Below are positions 1-12,150 of a stretch of 31,361 nucleotides of DNA, in pieces (the first letter of the stretch is position 1; each line of letters starts with the position of its first letter). The stretch spans positions 182,693 to 214,053 of the forward strand of contig NW_003106598.1 of NCBI RefSeq assembly GCF_000003605.2, in the 5' to 3' direction. The stretch is from Saccoglossus kowalevskii (lineage: Eukaryota; Hemichordata; Enteropneusta; Harrimaniidae). Both the position numbers and the translations under genes were made by a program. The notes under the pieces were generated by a model. It worked only from the letters and a program-made list of their open reading frames with translations, ran no database searches and was not told the DNA's origin.

Positions 1-2470
1 GACAACAGATTCTGTTATGATACTTTACCCATAATCCTTTGCTTGAAAATCAAGAGGCTGACTACGTAATACTGATGAAAAGTGGAATATCTAGAGAATG
101 AAAAGTGATACAACAAAACTGTAAATTTCATTCTCCTACATTTGTGAAGCTTTTTCTTTAGGGACCATTATGTTGTTTGGATTGAGGTTCCCTTTAAACC
201 TTCGTGCATATTTTACATTTATAAAATGTTTTCTCTTTTACAATGCATTTTGTCCCAGAGCCGCATTTTTAACTTGTTGTTCCAAAACGGGTTGAGACAT
301 ATAACGCTTCCTTGTTTGAGTACAGCAGGGAAAGTGGAATTTACTTTTCCATATTCGATATTATACAATAATAGATGGGAGTGTGAATTGAACCAATAAT
401 TGAGTTACAATCACTTGTCGGCAAAACAGCGCATTTAGTAATCCCTGGTTGCGTAAAATCATGATGAATGAGATACAGAGACCATTATCAAGTATATACT
501 TTCTCACCGAGCGAAGGTAACACATTCTGGGGTGTAATCTCGGGCTCTGTGAAATGCCTAGCAAAGTGGATTGGTCGGGCATTTTACTTCTATCATTTAA
601 ACAAATTGTATTCTGTACACAACTAAAAATTAGCTCTACTTTGAGCTTATCACAAAAGGAAATCGTGAAAAGTTTGCAACTTACAAATTTTGAGTTCACT
701 AAAATATATAATATATCACTGATGTACGTGTAACACTGGATTCCCACTTTGTATGATATACAGACAACCTTTCACTCACCACTGTAAACATCACAAATGA
801 AGCAAAATGGTCTTAAGTGATCACAACAATGGAGATTATGTTTGACTTGGTGAATAGACAACCTTCTGTGTGGGCTAGCTGAATACTTCATTATTTCAGA
901 TTTCATAATACAATGTGGGATTGCACTCACCACGCACTTTAAAAGGCCTTTCGTAGATTCACAAAAGTTGCATACAAACAAGACAAGGCGATTTATTGAT
1001 GCCTTTTTCATTGGGACACGTCTTGTTGCTGAAGTTGTGGAATGCTGTGAAATATTTAACTTTTGATCATGTTAATGGTTATAAATTGTTCTCAAGCGGC
1101 ATGCCCAAAAGTCCCGGCCTCAGTGTTTACATTATTAGTAACTTGTTCTCTACGGTGGCCGTGACCTACCACGCACAATGGCGGTTAAACGTTGACACGC
1201 GTAAAGTAATGGTTGTTTGTTTATTTGTTTGTTCACATATGTTAAATTGGCTATATTTTAACACGCGCCATAACTATAACCCGGTCACGTCATAAAAAAC
1301 ATGAACAAATAGTGTTGTTTCATCGGTGTGACTAAACCATGACCTTGGCTGGAAACAACCGATCGATCGTCAGTCACGTAAACGACACAGGTCATGTGAC
1401 CAGTAGTAAATTACTTACAGGTCAATCACGTCTCAAGTTTACAGTCTTCTTCCGGATCACGAAAGTATACCTTGAATTGTAACAGTTCACCGTATTACGC
1501 GGTACAGTACGGGGATATAACGGTTTACCGATTAATTATACCAGGCCAGGGTTAACAGGGATTCATAATACCTGGGCTGACGTGGTTGAATTCGGAATGA
1601 ATGGAGGCTGGGTTTGCCACGCTGAGGCGTAAAAATATACAGATATATACTGTCATGATCCCTACTTACCGTGCGCACCATGTGCCCCTAGAAGCACCGC
1701 CGAGGCACCAGACAGTGCACCGATGCGAAGGAAAAATCGTCGAGAAGCTGTGTTAACTCTTGTAAACCTCGATATAGTCGCCATTGATATCAGCTTGCCA
1801 GTACCACACACCAACAGCTGGTTATTGGGGTCAAGGGTTCATTGACCGCGCTTTCGATTTCATTTGTTCAACCGTGTTTGAATCAATTATTGTAGGAGGG
1901 ATTGTGGAGCTGCGTGGTAATGCATCGTGTTCATGGTTACCTATCATTGATCTAATCATGGAGGTAAAAGACTTCGTTCCATGATATAATCATACAAATG
2001 TATGTATGGGCATTCGACTACAAATCGGGTCAAAATAAAAAAAAACAGGGGAGCCCTCTAAAAAAATGTTAGGATCTGTCGCCCAAACTCAAAACAGCTA
2101 CTATTTTCTAGAATTTCGGTCTGAAAAATTGCCAAAAAATGTTTTCTTCAAATTCACCGCTCCCGGAACGAAAAGGGACAGGCTGTCATAACAACTGCGT
2201 CATTTCCTAACTCAAAAAAACTGAGGGGGAGCTGGCAGACTACTGTTGTTTTCACTGGTTTTGTTCGAACTGGAGTCCGTATGATAGGAAGTTGTCGCTA
2301 CACTGCTTTGTTTGCTTTCGTCTAAATTCTGTAAACATTTTTTAGTCCCCATCATAATTTGGCCTCCGTCCGTCCGTCAGGATGCATATTTCAGAAACCT
2401 GTGGACCAAATCTGTCCATTCTTTGCATGTGCCTAGTACGTTATCTGGAACATATGCAATGCAGTGGTTT
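1..2470. other. No gene recognised
   Basis: Short ORFs up to 128 codons occur on both strands but have no domain, motif or codon pattern that I recognise. No RNA gene or clear repeat is visible apart from TCCGTCCGTCCGT-type words near 2366. Confidence 0.5.
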
Positions 2471-3110
2471 ACTGAATCAATCCAAGATGACAGAATGGCA
2501 TATCGTATCTTATCATGTTTTGTCAATTTTTGTTAAAATTTGGCACATACATTATACATGTTAAGATACGTCCATATTGTTCCGCGATCGGATCAAAGAT
2601 GGTCGAATGTTAGCCATCTTGTTTTTTTTTGGAAATGTTGTATTAGGGACATGGTTTGTCATTTTCATTCAAATTTATTATATACATTGTACATTTTAGA
2701 TTACATGTCCATGAAAATTTGTTTTTCAATCGGATCAAAGATGGCCGACTGGCACATATTTGGCACATGTATCATACATATAAGAATACATATTACTGTC
2801 AGTTTGTTCCATAATCAGATCAAAGATGGCCGACTACCATCCACCTTGTTTTTTGGAAAATGTGGTATCTTGGACAGGATTTTCGTTCAAATTTGATATA
2901 AACATTATACACGTTGAGATACACAATGTTCACAATGATTCATTTCGTGTTCGAATCAAACTGGCAGGCATCTTGTTTTTCGAAATCTATCGTTTACATG
3001 TTTGTTTTCTCTTCAACATGTTAGGATACAAGTTCATGACAATTAGTTTCACAATCGGATCAAAGATGGTTGAATGCCTGCAATCTTGCTTTTTGACCGT
3101 ACTACTATAT
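2471..3110. repeat. Degenerate tandem repeat, about 90-140 bp period, about five copies
   Basis: The anchor ATCGGATCAAAGATGG and variants occur at about 2475 (diverged), 2587, 2729, 2816 (ATCAGATCAAAGATGG), 2955 (diverged) and 3056. Between anchors recur (A/T)CATCTTGTTTTTTGGAAA, CATTATACATGTTAAGATAC and CAAATTT segments in the same order. Short overlapping ORFs through the block (up to 118 codons) come from the repeat and show no protein-like features. Confidence 0.7.
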
Positions 3111-4412
3111 CTTCGTACATGAGCCTAGAGAAATGAAATTCAGTTTAGATACACAAAAATATGAATAGCATATCCTGATTCATTTCTGACCATATATTTC
3201 GATTCTCGAAGAGTCATTTATTACATCTAATTTATGTTAATACTAGACCATTATTTTCATACTACGCCTTTGGTCCCATATTACTTTATTTTTGCGACGA
3301 ATAGCATTTCCCCTAATAGACCATTTTCCGTTCACTGCGAGAATCACGCGTTATGCGTGAAATCGAACGTAAAAACAGGACAAACAAAGGTCATAGCGTC
3401 GTAGTCGCGTCAAACATCGCGTGGGATTCGACAAACGCGAAAGTATTTCGGGGACATTTCCATGCTTAATAATGTGCTGTCCACATTTGATGATAGACAA
3501 TTTCGATTAAGTGAGGGTATTAGGAAGCAATATTCCTCTGTCGAAGATCGGCCGGTCGATGTGAGCTACGAAATATAGAAATTCGAGTTCAAAATCAAAT
3601 CGTTCGATTTTTGCGGCAGACGTTCGACGCGCGTCTTTCATGCATCTCGCGAGATCTCGCAATTGTACGGAAAATCACCTATTCCAATGGGGACTATGTT
3701 ATTAACAATGACTTTTGTTTTTCAAAATTGTCATCTTTTTCCATAATTTGGCGAATTAAAATCCGAGACCATCGCCTGATTTTATTAATGTATAGCACAA
3801 CTGAAACGAAACGTGTCGTCATCATCGCTGAAACGAGCATGCCTCGGTGTCTTCTAGCATCGATGAGTTCGGTACCAGTTGTCAATTGACAATATAGTAG
3901 ATTAAAATACGAAATTTACTTTTAGTTTTGAATTAACATCGTGAAGCAATCACGATCAATGTAATGTCGGTGTTTTTTGTTCGTATATACATTATATATG
4001 AGATAACTTGCAAGTCGTTGACAATTCTATATACCCGATATTCTAGGCATTCGTTAATGTAAATCTTCACGCTGCATTTTCTCATCATCCATTTCAGCTT
4101 ACACTAACCACGTGACTTATAATGATTGTTTGTTATTTGTAGTCATCTAAAAAACAATTACTTTGTCCTTCAGTGCATATATTTATCTTTTGTACCGGGA
4201 CTGAGCACCTTGTTCATAGTGTCAACCCCATCCAAACTGCTATGATGAGTGCGTCCTCGTATGTCGTAGAGGGCGTGAAATAACAGGTCCCAGAAAACCA
4301 GAAAAGCTAACATTCGACTCCACCAGCCTGAAATACGAAAGTAACCAGTCACACACATTCATAAGGGAGAAATTAAATCACTGGGTGATTTGTTTAACTT
4401 TACATACATTGT
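3111..4412. other. No gene recognised
   Basis: Contains a small inverted word CACGCGTTATGCGTG near 3346 and CpG-rich patches around 3350-3660. Overlapping short ORFs on both strands near 3611-3889 show nothing recognisable. Confidence 0.5.
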
Positions 4413-4469
4413 TCATGTTGGGCCATCGGAATCAGAATGTGTGTCGAAATTCGACACTTTGTGCTCTGG

Positions 4470-4588
4470 TGAGTGAGTGAATGAATGAATGATCGAATGT
4501 AGAATGAATGAATGAATGAATGAATGAATGAATGAATGAATGAATGAATGAATGAATGAATGAGTGAATGAATGAATGAATGAATGAA
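4470..4588. repeat. (TGAA)n microsatellite, copy 1
   Basis: A nearly pure GAAT/TGAA tetranucleotide tract of about 119 bases with a few interruptions (for example GATCGAATGTA near 4490). It is the simple-repeat tail of the LINE 3' end in the first duplicated block. Confidence 0.95.
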
Positions 4589-4865
4589 ATTTATTTCATC
4601 AGAAACAGTGTATACATTGAGTAGTAAATTATAAATAAATAAATACTAAAATTAATAATAGTAGTAATTACAATGATAATAATATAGTGTATATTTTTTG
4701 TTTCTGGTGGGGTCACAGAAATAGCTAAATAGCTTATTCAAACTAGTCTAGTCTGTGATTAATGATCCAAGATATATAATAAAGTAGTGATAAGCTAAGA
4801 TGCATAAATCATGTTGGGCCATCGGAATCAGAATGTGTGTCGAAATTCGACACTTTGTGCTCTGG

Positions 4866-4932
4866 TGAGTGAGTGAATGAATGAATGAATGAATGAATGA
4901 ACGAATGAATGAATGAATGAATGAATGAATGA
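4866..4932. repeat. (TGAA)n microsatellite, copy 2
   Basis: The same tetranucleotide tract in the second duplicated block, about 67 bases with one ACGAATG interruption. Shorter than copy 1, so the tracts have changed length since duplication. Confidence 0.95.
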
Positions 4933-5492
4933 AATTTATTTCATCAGAAACAGTGTATACATTGAGTAGTAAATTATAAATAAATAAATATTAAAATTAA
5001 TAATAGTAGTAATTACAATGATAATAATATAGTGTATATTTTTGTTTCTGGTGGGGTCACAGAAATAGCTTATTCAAACTAGTCTAGTCTGTGATTAATG
5101 ATGCAAGATATATAATAAAGTAGTGATAAGCTAAGATGCATAAGACATAGTTAAAGCATGTAATGAGTACTATAATAGCAATAACAAATTTGGAGTCTGA
5201 AAAGTTTTAGATAAATAAAAAAACAAGAAAAAAATCGCATACAGACTGCACATCAACTGTCTCGACATAAATTATGTAAATGTAACACATGCATACATGC
5301 ACGCATACACAGATACAATAATCATGAAAATTCGAAAAATATTAAATAAATGAAGCAGAAGACCAATACATAAATACATGTACTTATCTGGAAAGTTTAA
5401 ATACATAAAGCAATGCAGAAACACTCACACACCCTGATAAAATAAAACAACGTAACATACAAATACACATAATACTGATAGGAAAATAAAAA

Positions 5493-6029
5493 TTACATAT
5501 CTTCTAGAAGATACCTTTTCAAGTGGCATTTGAAAGACTGTCTATTTTGTATACTTTTTATGTGATCGGGAAGTGAGTTCCAGTGTTTAGTGGAAGCGTA
5601 TTTGAGAGTATGTTGATTTAATATGAGATTGACTTTGTGAGTATAATAGTTGTCGCCTGCAGCATATCTTGTAGGGTAATTATGGGGTAGTGTGTCTAGA
5701 TATTTGTCAATACTATGGGCATATTGTTTCTTCTATAAGTCAAAAACGAACAAACAGGTGTGTAATATACAGAGCTTATGAATATTTAAAATACCAAGAG
5801 ATTTGAAGAGAGGAGCGGTATGAGAACAAAAGTCAGAAAATGAGATTAGGCGGACAATTTTCTTTTGTAGAAGCGTAATTGGATTTAATAGCGTTGAATA
5901 AGTATTCCCCCAAATCTGTACACAGTAAGTTATGTGTGGTAATATCAAGGAGTTATATAGCAAGAGAAGTAAATATTTAGGAACATAGTGTCAAATTTGT
6001 AAAATGATTCCAACTTTGGGGGCAATTAT
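5493..6029 (-). pseudogene. 3' end of a non-LTR retrotransposon reverse-transcriptase ORF (Jockey/CR1/L2-type), decayed
   Basis: Read on the minus strand, about 179 codons align with the C-terminal end of LINE ORF2: a KVGIIL stretch, then HYVPKYLLLLLYNSLILPH, ITYCVQIWGNTYST, a KKIVRLI helix, HTAPLFKSLGILNIHKL, and after a stop HNYPTRYAAGDNYYTH, KHWNSLP and FKCHLKRYLLEDM ending at a natural TAA (5493-5495). The frame is intact but broken by stops at 5991-5993 (TGA, probably from CGA) and 5733-5735 (TAG). Upstream of about 6030 the frame holds further stops and no LINE similarity, so this is a 5'-truncated dead copy. In the parent element this region follows the reverse-transcriptase palm and thumb. 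Confidence 0.85.
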
Positions 6030-6045
6030 TTATCAATTTGATATG

Positions 6046-7225
6046 ATGATTTGATTTCAAATCATTACAATATTTGGCATGGCTTTTCAATCTTCCAGCT
6101 GCTGCGCATGCGTGATATAAATAGAATTGAACAATTAAAAATGATTAAAACAAAAACGTTATCTAATGGTAAGGAAACATTTTATTTTTTCATGAGATAA
6201 ATGGAAGTCGTTCTCGCGAGACGTCCATTCCGTTCTGTCACGTTCTTGCCTCGTGCATGAATAGTCACTGTTTTGCATATATTGAGAATATATAATTGCG
6301 ATCTCGACCCAATTTATCATCAGTGGCGGTGAAAAGAGGATTTGTAGGGAGTGACGGTGTAACAGTTTCTGTGAGTCACAATAGCCACTGCCTCATTGTA
6401 ATTCTTCGCTCGTGCAGATGTCGAAAAGAAACGTACTCTGGAAAAAAACATCGTAATGTCATTTGTTCCTTACTCAGTGTAGTGCGCAGCACAGATGCGC
6501 AATGCAATAAAATTCTCACGTGCGTCGATTGTAGTGATCTATCAAAAACCGGGACTAACAACGGCGGTGTTCAGTCGGGAAGTGGTATATTCAACATAAT
6601 TCATTCTCCTAAACTGCCCTTCAATTTATATTTTAATTCTTCGTGTGGTGTTTATAAAAAAGAAATTATTGGGAATAATTGAGAATGATACATTACTCAG
6701 TTTGTACATGAGTGATGATAACGATTATATTATGTACCACGTGAACGCAAGAAGCGGCAATCCAGGAACGGTTCTATGTCACGTGACCACCTAGTTTCAA
6801 TTACCAAACCGGTACCATGGGACATCATGCATAATTAAAAACGTTTGTTGAGGGTAAGTGATTTCACTATAATAAAATATTCAACAGTTATGAATTAGTG
6901 TAATTATCAAAGCTATTAAATATGCTATAGGAACATGATGAATCATGTTATGTTGTTTGTTTGTCTGTTTGTTTTTAATTGAATCTCAGAATTGTTGTCT
7001 GAGTATGAATCAATTAGTATTGAAATATAACAGTTTAGACAGTGGGTTGGCCATGTCCATTTGTGCATGCATGTTCTAGTGGTTTCCATGGATACACGTG
7101 CTGGTTGCGTCGGCGGTATTGTCTGGGTGTGTGTCATTATTATTTCTATTTAGCCAATCAAAAGACCGCTTACAGAGTTGGGCAGTAATATCGGTCAAGA
7201 TAAAGCAATGTCACAAATGTAAATG
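6046..7225. other. No gene recognised
   Basis: One 128-codon frame at 6296-6682 (+) without recognisable features. Contains a TGCGCATGCG word near 6106 and three CACGTG hexamers (6517, 6738, 6780). Confidence 0.5.
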
Positions 7226-7353
7226 TTAAAGGGCGGTGGTCGTCGCCAACACGTTTGGGAAATTCGTGTAAACAATGTATTTTACATAAGTTGTATACGT
7301 CGCTGTGGGTCCCATATCGAACACGACGTGGCGCGACGACCACCATCCTTTAA
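7226..7353. mobile_element. TTAA-ended MITE, 128 bp
   Basis: The ends are TTAAAGGGCGGTGGTCGTCG and, on the other strand, TTAAAGGATGGTGGTCGTCG, an inverted repeat of about 22 bp with two mismatches. TTAA stands at both ends (7226-7229, 7350-7353). There is no coding potential beyond short frames. TTAA targets are known for piggyBac and Kolobok transposons; TTAAAG ends recall Kolobok/T2-type MITEs, which is inference. Confidence 0.8.
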
Positions 7354-8490
7354 TAATACAGAGCATCGTTCCACTCTGTGCTTCTTCAGACTCTCCAATT
7401 ATTGGCACATAATTAAAGGAAGATCATTGTCACACAGAGACTCAGGTGGAAAAATAAAACCATGAACTGGTGCACCGACATTCAAATGCAATCGTTGGTG
7501 GCGCCCTATATTATGTTCGGCCTATCTTTGAGCCACACAATATAGTAGTTGAGTTGATGGATTTGCAATTTCACGAGTTTGCATGCCACGATGACGTAAC
7601 AGAACTTCAGATCCGGCCGTAAGCACAAAGAAACAAAACATGATAAAACATCCGGGTTGTTTGTGTGATGATATATTTTATTTTTTCTCCGCGGATAAAT
7701 TACACCTTTAAGCCTGAGTAGCTCTAAGACACGAAGCAGCTCTAAAACAGGGCGTGTATTTTAATGCAGCTGTATACCTTAATTAATCGTTTTTTGATGA
7801 GAAGTCGTAAAAAGTCATTTATTTTACACAGACAAAGGCGCACTCGGGAAATTATAATTATATATTCATGGAATGTTAATGAGTGATTCATCATCTGTTT
7901 CACGTGTATGCACCATGCTCAACGATAAGCGCATGTGTACGTGTAGGAACCACAACGAAGCAAAACATGTCGTGGTGTCGCACCTCTAAGGGTACACGGT
8001 GTATTTATCGGCATAAGGTAAGAAACAAGTTCGTGAATTAAAATGAGAAATGAGAAGCAGTCGTACCAAGGCGCTGAGTCTCCCCCCCCCCTTCTACTAT
8101 CATCCCTTATCATACACATTATTTTTAATCACAGTAGAATAATACTTCACTTATTGCGTTTCAGACATTGGTGATGCCTCGCTTACAAATGCAGTTCGTG
8201 AAACAAACATACTCCCGTAATTTTTTTAACTTGACGTACCCACGTGATGGGAATGTCAATATACGATGCACTTGAAATACTTCAGTTATGTATCCGTTGC
8301 TCGTTTTCCTTCGCCGTCACGTGACCTGTGCACTCATACCATCATCGTCGCCATAACAGTGACTATTGGCACTTGGCCTCCATGTCCGGCGATGCATCGG
8401 CACTATGTGAGAAGTTTAAATGTTGTCACAACCCCTCGATGTAACATCGATAGTTAACCGTGTTAGCTATGGATGATTCTCAAATATGTT

Positions 8491-8498
8491 GAGTACTC

Positions 8499-8580
<82 letters not shown>

Positions 8581-8590
8581 GAGTACTCTT
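8491..8590. repeat. (ATT)n microsatellite bracketed by 10-bp direct repeats
   Basis: Eighty bases of uninterrupted ATT/TTA repeat (8501-8580) lie exactly between two copies of GAGTACTCTT (8491-8500 and 8581-8590). On the minus strand it reads as a poly-Asn run, which is an artefact of the repeat. Confidence 0.95.
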
Positions 8591-8845
8591 AATATCCGGT
8601 TGATAACGAGTCAATGCCGCAATATTCGGAATACACTGACGTACCTGAGACAATAGCGTCAGTGTTGTGACTAAATCCCGACGGACTGCAAACACTGAGC
8701 TGTTATCTTTTCAGATAAATCAAGCAATCTTTATATATATAGTTACTGGTTCGTGGCGAAAAGTAAACGAGTGGGCAACTAAGGGTGTCAGCAATTGCCT
8801 CGTCAAAATCATCTTACTGTGCATAGTATTGACGCTGAGTCGAAA

Positions 8846-8867
8846 TGAAATGAAATGAAATGAAATA
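8846..8867. repeat. Short (GAAAT)n pentanucleotide repeat
   Basis: About four to five units of GAAAT. Simple repeat only. Confidence 0.85.
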
Positions 8868-11749
8868 CATAGAGGGCGAATCGATTACCGCGACTTTTCG
8901 TGATTTCAATTAAACACGTAGTCCGACTTTGCTCGTCGGGGAGAGCCTCGCGTGCATATATTGCTGCGTATTATTTTACAGCAAGCCACTGTTAGTATCG
9001 TGCCTGTAATATCCGGCATATTTAAACATTTAGAAGCAGGATTTGTATGAAATAGTCACGTGATTTTTTTCTGATAACATGTTCAATATACTGGTAGTAT
9101 AAAGGGCGTGCCATGCGAGGTATTCGCGTGTTCGATTCTGATATCACATGAATCCAAATTCCGGTATTTAAATTTAGCATGTTACGACCCAAACCCCTGG
9201 TCGATATTGGACGCAGTTAACGCAACCAGCCCTGCTTTCGCGGGAAAAATATATCTGGCCTGCATAGGGGAAGCCGGGTTCAGAACGCTTATATATGTGG
9301 GCGGTTACGTTAGTCACTCTTCGATCCGTACGTGTGAAGGCCACATGTCTGATTCAATGTTATGATAATTAAGTAAGGGCTGGACGTTGTAACTCTCTGA
9401 GTCAATAGAACAGACGTTGGTATTCTAGAGCGAAGACCAGACCTGGCCGGTAGATTACATTCGAGTCCGTGATTTCGACACCGGACATAATGTACTGGGA
9501 ATGTTAGACCGATCTGACGTCGTCGGTCATCCTCTCGCTTGTTTATAGGCCTCGCGCCTTGGTGCTATTGCTCGTACAAGGGTTTGCCGGTAAGTAGGGT
9601 ACACGTGTGAATCAATGGATGCTCTTTGAATAGGACACGGTGAGACGAGAGGTGTTCTTCATAGCCGGTATGTTCTTCAATTCAACGCAAAACTCTGGGT
9701 ACTGCCCGCGGTATCTTCGATACACAGATACGATGTAATAAATCATCTGTGTATCTCGTGTTCACGACCGTATCTTAATTTAAGGGTCATCCATTTTATT
9801 ATCGGAGGTGGTGGTTAATCTTCTGTAAAAATTGTATTCACGACAGTTTTTCATTTGATTGTTCATCATCTTTTACATTATTTAACCTTTTTTGTTTGCT
9901 CTCAATTTTGGAAAGTGTATGCACACCAAATTAGTATCTAGCTAACCCCTAGTTTTCTACATTGGTAATTCCTCGGCAAATTCAGTTCTCTGTCTTGTTA
10001 TGTAACAATGGTCCAGACTGTAAATTTAAGGAAAGGGTGCGTTGTAAACTGTATCGTACCGTGGCACAGCTCTAGACAACTTACGATATGTTGCATTGTT
10101 TAATTGGTTTCATCGATAAACGTTCGAGGAGGCACATGTATTACATGACTTGCCCCATTTGACTGTAACAATGGTATTTATCATAAACGTAACGTAACAA
10201 GTCGCGCGGTTCAATTCAGCTCAATCGAAAATCAGGTTTTGTCGCCTACCGTAGGCTGAAACAGCGCTTCCGCAAATATTACATCTAATTTCCCGTATTT
10301 TAGTATTATTTTGATAATTTTGTTGTTATTTTCTATGTTCATTGATATCGAATCAACATGTAAGGTCTACATTATTTACAAACAATAACACAGTTGATAA
10401 CAGCAGACGACGTGTCAGTGTAATTGGAAATGGATGCTGCCAGCAAATATGTGTAGTCATTATATATTAGAACGATTGCCAACTTGAAGGTCATTACAAC
10501 CTTTCATATTTTATTTATTTGATCTACATATAATTTTTAATCATAATTAAGTGAAATGTACACGTTTCCTAACGTCCATGGTTGTACAGCATGGTTATTT
10601 TATGATTTTGAAAATGATAAATGTGCGACCTTTATAAAACTATATTGGCAACCACCACTTTCAGGACTATTTAATTTATAATGCTAGTACAGTATGCGGC
10701 TATATCATGCACGAATGACCCGGTATTCATTGGAGGTCGCTTGTTCCATATGGCTTCAACACCAACTTCCCTTCAGCCTTTGTGTCTGTTATTTGTCAAC
10801 ACTACTGACAATTCCCGTCCACGGGTGATAAATATGCCAAGGGTCTCCCCCAAACACGAATCGCTAAGAGAGTATCCGAGGCTGCAATATTGGAACCGTT
10901 CAAACGTGATGGCACAACCTGTTGTTGTAACGGTCATCGCACTTCACTGAGATACACGCTTGGACAATCTGACTAACTTTAGTAGTCGAAAGATGCTTTA
11001 TTTTCTGTTGTGTGGTGTACACGGTCGCTTCATGCCAGCTTGCACGGTTCGTCTGATTTCAATAGATGTGTACATCTGTGTCTGTTCACCATTCAATGAT
11101 TAGTTTACTTATTGTGTTTATGTATGGCCATGATATGACTTTACCTTTTATAAACTAGCTCACATTCGTTCGACGGATTACACGTCTAAAATGTCAGTAT
11201 TATTGACACGACAAACATGGGACAAACATTACTAATTGTAGTTCAATTCTTCTCGTTCTTATAATGGGTCTCCGATTTTGGAATCCCTCTGGCCGCCAGA
11301 GTTAAAATAACGCTATATTGTAATGTTGTTTCTATGGAAACAACTTGAGCACGAGGGTCCTTCTTTTGATTATCACTTTACCACTTACATGGCTCTGCAA
11401 AGCTAACACACAATGTCGTCTGTCGCCCGCGGCTCATTTGACCCCATCTGGTTTGAACAAAGTCTAACCATAGAGCTAAAAGATTTTTTTTAAACTCCAT
11501 GGTCTCCTATATAGGAATTAGTTTATTTACCATATTGTTAAGGGGGCACTCGAGCACAAAGCATGTCATTGACATCCGTGGCATGAACCACACCCCGCCG
11601 AGAACTCTGCGATCACTTCACCCGTTCTCACACGGAAAAGCGGATAGACAGACGATATCACAAATAAATGTAATCATCTCGGCTAATAATAGTGACTCTA
11701 AACTAATCACAGGCAAACAATATCAAAGTACTAGTATTGAAAAGAACGC
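8868..11749. other. No gene recognised
   Basis: Only short frames (below 92 codons), none recognisable. A C-rich patch precedes this at 8082-8090. A TTCGAGTCC word at 9453 resembles a tRNA B box, but no matching A box or acceptor stem was found. Confidence 0.5.
9719..9755. repeat. Small hairpin
   Basis: GATACACAGAT and ATCTGTGTATC form a perfect 11-bp inverted repeat around a 15-base spacer. No associated gene or element was recognised. Confidence 0.7.
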
Positions 11750-12150
11750 ATACCCTCGTTCCCTGCACTTTTAATTGGGATATACGTTGCTACACTCTTG
11801 TGTCTTCTACCGTTGAAAGGAAAATAACTTGTCTATAGCTTGGTTGTAACCTGTACCTTTCAGCGAAAAAGAATGTGCGTATATCTTCGTGTACAACGAA
11901 TTATAGCAGAATGTACGTAAATGTGTACCCTCGTCCCCTGTACCTTCCATTAGAACATAATGTACGTTTTCCCCGTTCCCTGTACATTTCATTAGAACAT
12001 ATTTACGTTTACCCTCATTCCCTGTACATTTCATTAGAACACAATGTACGTATACCCTCGTTCCCTGTACCTTTCATTACAACATATTTACGTTTACCCT
12101 CGTTCCCTGTACCTCTCATTAGAACATATTTACGTTTACCCTCATTCCCT
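11750..12150. repeat. Minisatellite, 42-bp unit
   Basis: From about 11926 to 12150 there are five to six copies of a unit containing TACCCTCGTTCCCTGTACC, TTTCATTAGAACATA and TTTACGTTT, with one 43-bp unit. Diverged outlying pieces occur at 11750-11780 and 11855-11920. Because 42 is a multiple of three, frames stay open on both strands and give repeat-like peptides; nothing suggests translation. Confidence 0.9.

Larger units (their letters stand above)
4413..5143. repeat. Tandem duplication of LINE 3' tail plus flank (396-bp offset)
   Basis: The block beginning TCATGTTGGGCCATCGG at 4413 recurs at 4809. Copy 1 (4413-4808) and copy 2 (4809 to about 5143) share the flank, the hairpin GTGTCGAAATTCGACAC, the TGAA tract and the LINE 3' UTR. 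By eye they differ by a few substitutions, an 8-bp insertion in copy 1 near 4727, and TGAA tract length (about 119 against 67 bases). Only copy 2 continues into LINE coding sequence. Confidence 0.9.
4866..6045 (-). mobile_element. 5'-truncated LINE fragment (CR1/L2-like) with (TGAA)n 3' tail
   Basis: On the minus strand the element runs from the decayed ORF2 end near 6030, through a 3' UTR of about 560 bases from 5492 down, to GATGAAATAAATTTCATTC and a TTCA/ATTC microsatellite at 4932-4866. A short 3' UTR ending in a simple tetranucleotide repeat instead of poly(A) is typical of the CR1/L2 side of the Jockey group. The clade assignment is by protein motif and tail only. The upstream boundary is approximate. 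Confidence 0.75.

Noticed and set aside
65-110. Hammerhead ribozyme (CTGATGA word)
   Set aside because: The CTGATGA is not followed by a stem and GAAA in the required layout.
4413-5143. CRISPR-like array or two independent LINE insertions
   Set aside because: Only two long copies sharing flank and breakpoints; a local tandem duplication explains it.
8480-8695. Poly-Asn protein on the minus strand
   Set aside because: The Asn run is the ATT microsatellite; flanking codons are not gene-like.
9450-9470. tRNA B box (TTCGAGTCC)
   Set aside because: No A box at the right distance and no cloverleaf.
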